Of a stretch of 64,000 nt of DNA, positions 57,198-64,000 are shown in pieces. The DNA comes from Leptospira bandrabouensis (GTDB lineage Bacteria; Spirochaetota; Leptospiria; Leptospirales; Leptospiraceae): assembly GCF_004770905.1 (NCBI RefSeq), contig NZ_RQHT01000014.1, positions 310,001 through 374,000 on the forward strand, written 5' to 3'. Below the pieces are notes generated by a model. It had not been told where the DNA came from, did no database searches, and saw only the letters and a list, made by a program, of their open reading frames with translations. Each line of letters opens with the position of its first letter. Position 1 is the first letter of the stretch. The position numbers and the translations under genes were made by a program.

Positions 57198-58643
57198 TTA
57201 GGTGGTCTCCTTGATCCAAGGGTTTCGCGGTTCTTTCGATGCAAATACAGCACCTGCTAAAGCTAGTTTTAACTCTTCATTAGTTTTGTCTGATAAAAGT
57301 TCTTGTTCATTGTCTGCAATAAAGTGAGTGGATACCTTCCCTTCTGCAAATTCTTTTGAGGAAACTAGTTTTTGTAAAAACTGCAAATTGGTTTTTGGAC
57401 CAAAAACAATTGTTTCTGACAAACATTCGATTAGGCGATGTATGGCAGTGATTCGATCTTCGCCCCATACAATGAGTTTTGCAATCATTGGATCGTAATA
57501 CATTGTAATTTCAGATCCAGAAATAACACCGGAGTCTATCCTTAAATAATCTCTTTTGGGAAAGGAAAGATGATGGATTCGTCCCGTAGATGGTAAAAAA
57601 CCTTCTTTGGGATCTTCTGCATAAATACGTACTTCTAATGCATGTCCTTTTTGCGGAGGAGTTTGTATTTGTGGTAATGATTCACCTTGGCAAACACGAA
57701 TTTGCCATTCCACCAAATCAAGACCCGTTGTCATTTCTGTAACTGGATGTTCTACTTGTAAACGAGTATTCATTTCTAAAAAATAAAACTCTCCACTTTC
57801 ACCTAATATGAATTCGACGGTTCCTGCTCCTTCATATTGTACAGATTTTGCAGCCATTACTGCCGCTTCTGACATTTTTGATTTTAAGTTTGATGGATAA
57901 TTGGGAGCTGGAGTTTCTTCTACGACTTTTTGGTGTCGTCTTTGTAAAGAACAATCCCTTTCGTGTAAGTGGATGATATTTCCTTTGGTATCTCCAAAAA
58001 TTTGAAACTCCACGTGCCGAGGATTTATAATGTATTTTTCTAATAAAATGCGATCATCACCAAAGGCAGAAAGTGCTTCCCGTTTTGCAGAAAGAATTCC
58101 AGGTTCTAGTTCTTCTGGTGTATTGATCCGCCGCATTCCTTTTCCCCCACCACCGGCACTTGCTTTTGCCATGATAGGATAACCAATTTTATCAGCTTCT
58201 TTTTTGAACACTGACATTTCCTGAGAAGCACCTTCATAACCTGGAACCACAGGAACTCCACTTTTTGCAACTAACAGACGTGAGCCGATTTTATCACCCA
58301 TTGCTTCGATGGAATGAGGTTTGGGACCTATAAAACGAATTCCATGTTTTTCCAATTTTGTAGCAAAATCAGTATTTTCTGATAAAAAACCATAACCTGG
58401 ATGAACGGCATCGGCACCAGTTTCTAAACATGCTTGAATGACCTTATCTACATTTAAGTAGGAAGACCTGGCATCTGTTCCCCCTAAAGAGAACGCCTCG
58501 TCCGCAGACTGAACAAACAAACTCTGAGCATCTGGATCGGAATAAATCGCAACCGTTTTGATTCCCATTTTTTTTGCGGTGCGAATGACACGAACGGCAA
58601 TTTCTCCGCGATTAGCGATGAGTATTTTTTGGATCGGCTTCAT
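57198..58643 (-). CDS. Biotin carboxylase subunit (acyl-CoA carboxylase alpha, biotin carboxylase part)
   Basis: A 481-residue ATP-grasp enzyme that carboxylates biotin on its carrier protein using ATP and bicarbonate. The N-terminal KILIANRGEIAVRVIRTAK, ATP-grasp motifs ASAGGGGKGMR (glycine-rich loop), FGDDRILLEKY, ERDCSLQRRHQKVVEE and MNTRLQVEHPVTEM, and the C-terminal closing region are all complete. In propionyl- or methylcrotonyl-CoA carboxylases this chain is fused to the carrier; here the carrier is a separate gene 1 base downstream. The substrate specificity depends on the unseen carboxyltransferase. Confidence 0.93.
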   Translation of the reverse strand: MKPIQKILIANRGEIAVRVIRTAKKMGIKTVAIYSDPDAQSLFVQSADEAFSLGGTDARSSYLNVDKVIQACLETGADAVHPGYGFLSENTDFATKLEKHGIRFIGPKPHSIEAMGDKIGSRLLVAKSGVPVVPGYEGASQEMSVFKKEADKIGYPIMAKASAGGGGKGMRRINTPEELEPGILSAKREALSAFGDDRILLEKYIINPRHVEFQIFGDTKGNIIHLHERDCSLQRRHQKVVEETPAPNYPSNLKSKMSEAAVMAAKSVQYEGAGTVEFILGESGEFYFLEMNTRLQVEHPVTEMTTGLDLVEWQIRVCQGESLPQIQTPPQKGHALEVRIYAEDPKEGFLPSTGRIHHLSFPKRDYLRIDSGVISGSEITMYYDPMIAKLIVWGEDRITAIHRLIECLSETIVFGPKTNLQFLQKLVSSKEFAEGKVSTHFIADNEQELLSDKTNEELKLALAGAVFASKEPRNPWIKETT

Positions 58644-58737
58644 GTGAGTAGGATCAAAACTAAAGAGCCATGAAAATAAATCAACAGAAAGATCGGAAGT
58701 CGATTGACCGTTGTCTTAGCTAACAAATTCTTTTTTT

Positions 58738-60738
58738 ATGGTGAAACAGTTTTTTAGTCCTAGGTTTTCTGACCGAATTTTCCTTACCTATTTTTCCTTT
58801 GGTTTCCTCACCCTCTTCCTTCACCGCATTTTATTCTTTTTTGTTTATTCGTATCGTTTGGAGGAATTCCAATTTTTAGTTCTTTTAAAAGCATTTTTAT
58901 TAGGATTCCGATTTGATTGGGTTACCGTTTCCATCTTGTTAGTTGGATTTTATCTACTTTCTCTTTGGGACAAAGCCTCACGATTGAAATGGTATAGATA
59001 TTTTTGGATCATCACACCTTTGGTATTATACCCCTTGTGTTTGATTCATTTATTTGCTGATTTGTTATATTTTGAGAATGCAAACAAACATATAGGATAC
59101 GAAGCGATTGTTTTTTTAGGTGATTTGGATGTTTTAATTTCCTCGGCATTCAAAGAAGCACCTTTCAAAATTCTTTTATTTCTGATTTGTATTGGGTTAT
59201 ATATCATAGGGATTCGTTTTTGGTTTATCAAATCCAATATTTATAAAAAGAGAAACGAAAAAGAATCCTTTCGACCTAATGCATTGAAAACCATTCTATG
59301 GATTCTATTTTTCTTTATAGGACTTCGGGGTGGCCCACAAGAATCTCCCTTACGAGCTAGTGAAGCGATTATTTCGGATGATGCTCTCATCAACCAACTA
59401 GCATTAAATGGAATTTATACCACCATTAACGATTTCAAAAGCCAATCGATACCGAAACATTTAAAAATGACTGATAAAGACATGTTGGCTGTGGTAAAGG
59501 AAGAAATTTCTTACGAAGGTGCCGAATTTGTTGGTGATCCGGAGTTTCCTTTAGTTCGAAAGATTGAGGGAATTCCAGGAAAAAAACCAATCAATGTTGT
59601 ACTGGTCATCCAAGAATCTTGGACAGGCAAATATGTTTGGCCAATTTCTGATGGAATCTGGTTAGGAAAAGAGGTAACACCATTTTACAATAGTTTGGCG
59701 AAAAAGGGCCATAGTTTTCGAAAATTTTATGCCAATGGAGGTAGAACCAGTAATGCGTTACTTTCTGTTCTTACGAGTGTTCCCGACAGACCGGGCCTTA
59801 CAGCCATTCGGACTCCACAAATCCTTAGCCATTTTTCTGGGATTGGGAATCTATTTTCTGGTTTTGGATACCAAACCAGTTTTATTACCGGTGATGATTT
59901 AAAATTCGATAGTTTGGCCACTATCTTACCTCACTTTGGTTTCCAGACTCTCATTGGAAAAGAAGACTTCCGAAAATCTGGAAAATATTCGATTGGTGCC
60001 TGGGGATACGACGATGAACATCTTTATTCCAAAGCACTGGAAGAAATGGATCTTTACCAAAATGAGAACAAACCATTTTTAATGACCATACTTACCATGA
60101 CGACACATTATCCTTATAAGGTGCCAAATTCTAAATATGAAATTTATGATTCTTCCATCACTGATTTTGATTATCTCAATACTTACCATTATTCAGATGC
60201 AGCTCTAGAAACATTTATGAAAGAAATACAAAAAAGGAAATACTATGAAGATACTCTTTTCGTCTTTGTAGGAGACCACACTCATCATAGGTATTTATCT
60301 TATTATGAAGATAGAATGGTTCCCTTTTTATTATTTTCACCAAAATACATAAAACCAAAGTTAGACGAAAGAATCTCCTCTCAATTGGATGTGTTACCTA
60401 CAATTTTGGGAGTGGTGGGAAAAGAAACTTACTTTGCTGGATTTGGAAAGGATATGCGGGCACCAAACGTAAAGTCTGGAAGCACTTATTTTGCTTATGG
60501 TAGCGCCTGTGGTTGGATCGATGAGGAAAAAATTCTCTACCAAAGTGTGGATGGTGATACCCAATTTATCTTCCAAATGAATCCACCTTATGGACAAGAC
60601 CCGGCTTGTAATCCAAATAGAAAAAACTGTTTGAATCAAACAATCAAAGCACGGGCCTTTTTCAATTTATCTTTGGAGCTTATGAATCGTAACTCGGTTT
60701 ATCCTTTAGATGGTAGTTTACGGTATACCAGGAAATGA
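58738..60738 (+). CDS. LTA-synthase-family phosphoglycerol transferase
   Basis: A 666-residue membrane enzyme of the alkaline phosphatase/LtaS superfamily. Five N-terminal helices (residues about 15-210) lead to a periplasmic catalytic domain (about 260-640). A likely catalytic threonine is T337 in NGGRTSNALLSV, near the metal-binding QESWTG; TTHYPY and the metal site FVGDHTHHR also fit. It would transfer phosphoglycerol, phosphoethanolamine or a related group to a lipid or glycan at the outer leaflet; the exact donor is not known. The downstream end overlaps the opposite-strand SFPD-repeat gene. Confidence 0.83.
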   Translation: MVKQFFSPRFSDRIFLTYFSFGFLTLFLHRILFFFVYSYRLEEFQFLVLLKAFLLGFRFDWVTVSILLVGFYLLSLWDKASRLKWYRYFWIITPLVLYPLCLIHLFADLLYFENANKHIGYEAIVFLGDLDVLISSAFKEAPFKILLFLICIGLYIIGIRFWFIKSNIYKKRNEKESFRPNALKTILWILFFFIGLRGGPQESPLRASEAIISDDALINQLALNGIYTTINDFKSQSIPKHLKMTDKDMLAVVKEEISYEGAEFVGDPEFPLVRKIEGIPGKKPINVVLVIQESWTGKYVWPISDGIWLGKEVTPFYNSLAKKGHSFRKFYANGGRTSNALLSVLTSVPDRPGLTAIRTPQILSHFSGIGNLFSGFGYQTSFITGDDLKFDSLATILPHFGFQTLIGKEDFRKSGKYSIGAWGYDDEHLYSKALEEMDLYQNENKPFLMTILTMTTHYPYKVPNSKYEIYDSSITDFDYLNTYHYSDAALETFMKEIQKRKYYEDTLFVFVGDHTHHRYLSYYEDRMVPFLLFSPKYIKPKLDERISSQLDVLPTILGVVGKETYFAGFGKDMRAPNVKSGSTYFAYGSACGWIDEEKILYQSVDGDTQFIFQMNPPYGQDPACNPNRKNCLNQTIKARAFFNLSLELMNRNSVYPLDGSLRYTRK

Positions 60739-61032
60739 ACTTACGTATTTAATTTTAAAATCGGGAAAACTTGATACAATCTGTACTTTAAAATCAGGAA
60801 ACGAAGTCACTTCTTGCCACTTACCGCAGTCAGATGGGAAACTACTTACCTTTTGCACTTTTAAGTCAGGAAAACTATCCACGATTTGCACTTTGAAATC
60901 GGGAAAACTAGTCACAAACTGCACTTTCCCTGCTAATTTTTTCCCTTTGAAAGTACAATCAGATTCCACTTCCCCAGCCACTAAGCTCGAAGAAAAGAGA
61001 ACCAACAATAATGAACCTAAGATTTTTTTCAT
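60718..61032 (-). CDS. Secreted protein with six V-x-S-F-P repeats
   Basis: A 104-residue protein: signal peptide MKKILGSLLLVLFSSSLVAG, then six copies of V-(T/D/S)-S-F-P-(D/S/G) with S at residues 42, 53, 64, 77, 88 and 99, so unit spacing is 11, 11, 13, 11 and 11. Linkers are FKVQI/LKVQK/WQE/FKIKY, alternating hydrophobic and basic residues as in stacked beta strands. Two cysteines (C26, C69) may form a disulfide. The family is one I recall only as a hypothetical conserved type; no function known. It converges with the LTA-synthase gene and overlaps it by 21 bases. Confidence 0.72.
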   Translation of the reverse strand: MKKILGSLLLVLFSSSLVAGEVESDCTFKGKKLAGKVQFVTSFPDFKVQIVDSFPDLKVQKVSSFPSDCGKWQEVTSFPDFKVQIVSSFPDFKIKYVSSFPGIP

Positions 61033-61147
61033 ACATTCTCCCCTTTTTTAAGAAATAAATTTTCAACTTAAAAATGGGTTTGTCAATTCATTTGTCCGAT
61101 GATTTGAATTCAAATCACCGGAAGAAACCAAAATGCGTAACCAATCC

Positions 61148-61945
61148 TTAACTGACTTTGGCCCTTTCCGCTTCCGTCATAGCATCTAACTCTTGTTTTT
61201 TGGAATGCATCAAATTATATAAAAAGGTTTGAAATTCTTCCCAAGATGAAAATTCAGTTGGGTCAAAAGAACCTAGCCCCAAATAACCAACCACATTTCC
61301 TTTTTGGTAATTTTGATAAGTTGTAATTCCCGATTTTAAAGCCACAAACACAGGAATTTTTTGGTCAAAGGCAATTTTAACCATACCCTTTTTTAATGGA
61401 TGAATTTCTTCCGAATAGGTATTTTTCCCTTCTGGATATACAATGTAAGAAGTAGTTTTTAAACCTTCGATTAAGTTTTTTACAGAAACGGCAACTGACA
61501 TGGCTTTGGAATTATCAAATACTTGTGAACCCATTGCAGTCATCCACCAATAAGCAAACCATGCTTTTTTAATGACTTGGTTTGCCAAAAATGGTTTACG
61601 AATCACATAACAATCATAAGGAAAATCCATTTCATTCACGTGATTTAAAAAAATCATATGCCCTTTGGTGGGTACGTTAATTTCATTAAATACTATAAGT
61701 TTTGTTTTGGTAATCTTTAGGGCATCTTCTGCCCAAATTTTAGTCCCTTCTAAAAACTCTTTGATACGCGCTTCTTTGTTTCCTGTGAGAGAACGATAAA
61801 TCCCTCTGATTAAATATGGGCTTGCTTTACCAAAAACAAGAAGGGTGATTCTTAGGTAAACCTTCATCACCAAACGCCCGTAGTGGACACTCAGTCCATG
61901 TAAATTTTTTTTTATGAGATCATCAACGACCGGAATTTTCGCCAT
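61148..61945 (-). CDS. Lysophospholipid acyltransferase (PlsC family), second copy
   Basis: A 265-residue acyltransferase with the HX4D motif HVNEMD (in FLNHVNEMDFPYD) and a YPEGKNTYS phosphate-binding motif; LKKGMVKIAFDQKIPVFVALK is the later conserved block. A hydrophobic stretch near residues 28-48 (LRITLLVFGKASPYLIRGIY) may anchor it to the membrane. The wider sequence differs clearly from the PlsC at 25628-26350, so the two are not recent duplicates. Gene is downstream of a hairpin (61983-62011) that ends the neighbouring transcript. Confidence 0.8.
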   Translation of the reverse strand: MAKIPVVDDLIKKNLHGLSVHYGRLVMKVYLRITLLVFGKASPYLIRGIYRSLTGNKEARIKEFLEGTKIWAEDALKITKTKLIVFNEINVPTKGHMIFLNHVNEMDFPYDCYVIRKPFLANQVIKKAWFAYWWMTAMGSQVFDNSKAMSVAVSVKNLIEGLKTTSYIVYPEGKNTYSEEIHPLKKGMVKIAFDQKIPVFVALKSGITTYQNYQKGNVVGYLGLGSFDPTEFSSWEEFQTFLYNLMHSKKQELDAMTEAERAKVS

Positions 61946-61982
61946 AGCAACAATTAGACAAAAGAGGCCATTCTATGGAAAT

Positions 61983-62011
61983 AAAAAAGCCCAAGAAAAT
62001 TCCTTGGGCTT
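61983..62011 (-). terminator. Rho-independent terminator for the secreted helical protein gene
   Basis: On the minus strand AAGCCCAAG (62011-62003) pairs with CTTGGGCTT (61995-61987), followed by a T tract (61988-61983). Confidence 0.85.
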
Positions 62012-62043
62012 CAAGATTCGGAAACGGTGTTAGCTAACGTTTC

Positions 62044-63162
62044 TTATTGCTGTGGGTTGGCAGTGGTTCCTGCAGCAGGTTTTGGTGGGACATTTAATGC
62101 TTTTTTGCGTTCTTGGTCATACTTCATGAACACCATATTGTTTGAGTCCAAATCATAGACCCGACCTCTTACATCAGCATGATCCACACGATACTCTTCT
62201 GGCACACGAACATCAAACATAGCTTGTATTCGGTGATCAAACTTTACATACGGATTTTTTGAGAAATCATAAGTAACACCATCAACTTTAACAGGTTGGC
62301 CTTCCACTGTGGCTCCGTTTTCATCTTTTGATGATTCTGATTTTGCTTGTGCATTGTTAAGGTAATAGTTGTCATAAGGATATTTCAACTTATAGATGTT
62401 AATTGCATTTGCTTTGGAATCACGAGCAAGGTTGATTGCGCCAAAATATAAATCAATACGATACTTTCTGTGGGATGGTTGGAGTTTTTGGTGTTTTTCC
62501 AAATTCTTCTCTACTTTTAAAGCAGTCGCTCTTGCTTCTTTGGCAAGACCTAGGTGTTTATATCCCAACTCCAAGTTTTTCTCAATATCGTATTTATTAT
62601 AACTGTAGTGAGCTTCTTTTGGGTCATACATACGGCGTGAATAAGGAGCTTCTCTTGGAATGTCCATCACGTCTTGGCGAAAGTAAGAACCTTTTCCATA
62701 CTCAATGGAAATATCAAGTAGTGCCTTATCCATTGGGTTATTTGGATTTTTTCTTTCCATTGCCGTTTTCATCATCTCTTCTGCACGAAGGATGTAGAGT
62801 TGAGAAAGTTCTTCCGTCATTTTTTCAATACCCAATTGGCATTCGAGAAAACGTTGGTAAGCCGAAGAATAATTACCTTCGAAGTGGTATTGTAAACCTT
62901 CTTGGTAGATCCTTTTAGCTTCGTTGTATTTCTTCATGCGGAAGCCTTCTTTTCCTTCAGGAGCATTGAGTTCCGTCGGTTTTCCTTCCGGATCTTCTCC
63001 ACGGAAATTTTTTACAATTGGCTCTAACTCACGTAAGTAAGTCAGAAGTTCAATGCGTTTGTGGTATGATTTACTAGAGACTGATTCTGCAAACATAGGT
63101 GCCTGCATCAAAAGACTCGTCATGAGAATAAGAAGGGATTGTTTCATTGCGCTGCCATTCAT
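62044..63162 (-). CDS. Secreted helical protein, possibly FcpA-like
   Basis: A 372-residue protein. A signal peptide (MKQSLLILMTSLLMQAPMFA, from the second methionine) is followed by long helices with TPR-like rhythm (YNEAKRIYQEGLQYHFEGNY, SAYQRFLECQLGIEKMTEEL, NLELGYKHLGLAKEARATAL) and a C-terminal strand region (VPEEYRVDHADVRGRVYDL). Exported helical proteins of this size in leptospires include the flagellar-coiling proteins; the resemblance is from memory and unverified, so I leave the name open. ATG 63162 and ATG 63147 are both possible starts. Confidence 0.55.
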   Translation of the reverse strand: MNGSAMKQSLLILMTSLLMQAPMFAESVSSKSYHKRIELLTYLRELEPIVKNFRGEDPEGKPTELNAPEGKEGFRMKKYNEAKRIYQEGLQYHFEGNYSSAYQRFLECQLGIEKMTEELSQLYILRAEEMMKTAMERKNPNNPMDKALLDISIEYGKGSYFRQDVMDIPREAPYSRRMYDPKEAHYSYNKYDIEKNLELGYKHLGLAKEARATALKVEKNLEKHQKLQPSHRKYRIDLYFGAINLARDSKANAINIYKLKYPYDNYYLNNAQAKSESSKDENGATVEGQPVKVDGVTYDFSKNPYVKFDHRIQAMFDVRVPEEYRVDHADVRGRVYDLDSNNMVFMKYDQERKKALNVPPKPAAGTTANPQQ

Positions 63163-63298
63163 TCCGTTTCCGTACTTTCCTTCCTTGAAAGAATCTTACA
63201 AGTAATTTCGGGGAGACCCCTGTGAGTATTATCGGAGATTTCTGATATTGGATTGACAGATTGTATTTTAAAATTGAGCCTTTTCCTAGATTTTTCCT

Positions 63299-64000
63299 AT
63301 GTCCCAAGCCGCAGCCCAGTCCAAAAAAGTATCTTTTCGCGCCAAAGAGTCTACAGCCTGCCCCATTTGTGATGAAAATCACCAAAAGGAACAAATGTTC
63401 CAAGGGGGGGGAAGGTTAATCGCCGGGAAGTTGGCTCAGGATTTACGTCGTTTATATGAAAAAAATAGGAAATTTGGCCGTGTCAGTCCTCTGGATTATG
63501 TCATGTCCGTTTGTCCACGTTGTTTATATTCCTCTTTTCCTAAAGATTGGAATTCCCTAAACCCTGCTGACAATGAAGCCATTCGTATGGCCACAGATTC
63601 ACGTAGAAGTTATATTGAAAAAATCCTCGGTCCCTTAGATTTTACACAGGATCGCCAAATTGTGTTAGGTGCTGCCTCTTATTTACTGGGAATGGACTGT
63701 TATCAACTGAGAGGTGCCAGTGTAGCCCCTACTCCGAAAAAAGCAGTTTGTGCCATTCGCGCTGCCTGGTATTTCTCTGATTTGCACGAGGAGTTTCCTC
63801 ATATTGGTTATGATAAAATTCGGGACTTTCTCTACCAAAAAGCAGCAGTGATCTATGGTCACACCTTAGAACTCATGCAAAATGGTAACGAACCTGTAGA
63901 TCAGGCAGCAGGAATGCTTGGACCCGACACGGACAATAACTGGGGATTTGATGGTGTGATTTATCTCAATGCTTTTCTTACCAAAAAATTCAAAGACCAG
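63299..64000 (+). CDS. DUF2225 protein, cut by the right edge
   Basis: The first 234 codons of a DUF2225 family gene. Near the N-terminus CPICDENHQKEQMFQGGG, and further on SVCPRCLYSSF, supply the conserved zinc-binding-like cysteine pairs (CPIC, CPRC) that open the family, followed by helical repeats (AVCAIRAAWYFSDLHEEF). The family is cytoplasmic and of unknown function; it is abundant in spirochaetes. The start ATG 63299 fits well with a short upstream A/T-rich leader. The gene continues beyond the window. Confidence 0.75.
   Translation, partial: MSQAAAQSKKVSFRAKESTACPICDENHQKEQMFQGGGRLIAGKLAQDLRRLYEKNRKFGRVSPLDYVMSVCPRCLYSSFPKDWNSLNPADNEAIRMATDSRRSYIEKILGPLDFTQDRQIVLGAASYLLGMDCYQLRGASVAPTPKKAVCAIRAAWYFSDLHEEFPHIGYDKIRDFLYQKAAVIYGHTLELMQNGNEPVDQAAGMLGPDTDNNWGFDGVIYLNAFLTKKFKDQ

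Noticed and set aside
60710..61051. Plus-strand 113-codon frame antisense to the SFPD-repeat protein
   Set aside because: The minus-strand frame has a signal peptide and a regular repeat; the plus frame mirrors it with no such features.
63253..63281. TTGACA before the DUF2225 gene as a promoter
   Set aside because: No -10 element at suitable spacing; the only A/T-rich match is just 5 bases away.

Overview
The window is A/T-rich bacterial chromosome and most likely comes from a Leptospira species, with a saprophytic lineage being my guess. This rests on several things seen together: many short-lipobox lipoproteins, FliD with an attached unknown gene, a 7TMR-DISM histidine kinase, Aer-like MCP and SpoIIE-phosphatase signalling proteins, a BBP2-type porin, a split biotin carboxylase/BCCP pair, and DUF455, DUF2225 and DUF2721 proteins. 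No rRNA, tRNA, CRISPR array, prophage or intact insertion sequence was seen.

Layout. 1-3732 (minus): an FMN-reductase end, an 806-residue protein built of aromatic-proline repeats, and a lipoprotein. 4310-8665 (plus): a flavin dehydrogenase, a TPP enzyme and DusC. 8735-12538: a NarL-type regulator, a YD-repeat lipoprotein and a convergent membrane histidine kinase. 12664-13152: DUF2721. 13190-13640: a GC-rich, hairpin-rich intergenic repeat. 13734-16765: 3-hydroxyacyl-CoA dehydrogenase, an SCP2-type thiolase and a small membrane protein. 16790-18946 (minus): OsmC and a PAS-MCP. 19364-24561: a SpoIIE-like phosphatase, an MFS/GPH transporter, a nucleotide cyclase and a lipoprotein. 24586-29377: small unknown genes, PlsC, DapF, a methyltransferase and a HAD phosphatase. 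29374-32255 (minus): fliD and a coupled unknown gene. 32347-35848: ppk1 and a GlcD-like dehydrogenase.

35957-43520 is a heavy-metal RND efflux locus. Two small exported proteins ending in LN(L/I)PPP, each followed by RNA hairpins, precede czcC-, czcB- and czcA-like genes, and a beta-barrel-like gene sits between B and A. 43607-46155 (minus) holds a porin, a small c-type cytochrome and a DUF455 ferritin-like protein. 46231-47371 carries an alkyltransferase-like protein and thiD. 47378-49495 (minus) is a GAF-sigma54 activator. 49742-53605 is an operon of a GAF-SpoIIE phosphatase, tilS (split by a frame change at a run of ten A) and engB. 53584-58643 (minus) carries a SprA-like putative metallopeptidase, a DUF1566 lipoprotein, an Omp85-like barrel, BCCP and biotin carboxylase. 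58738-64000 contains an LTA-synthase-like phosphotransferase, a SFPD-repeat secreted protein, a second PlsC, a secreted helical protein and a partial DUF2225 gene.

The points most worth following up are the metal-efflux leader region with its tandem PPP-ending small exported proteins, the tilS frame change at the A10 run, the hairpin-rich repeat at 13.2-13.6 kb, and the SFPD-repeat protein.
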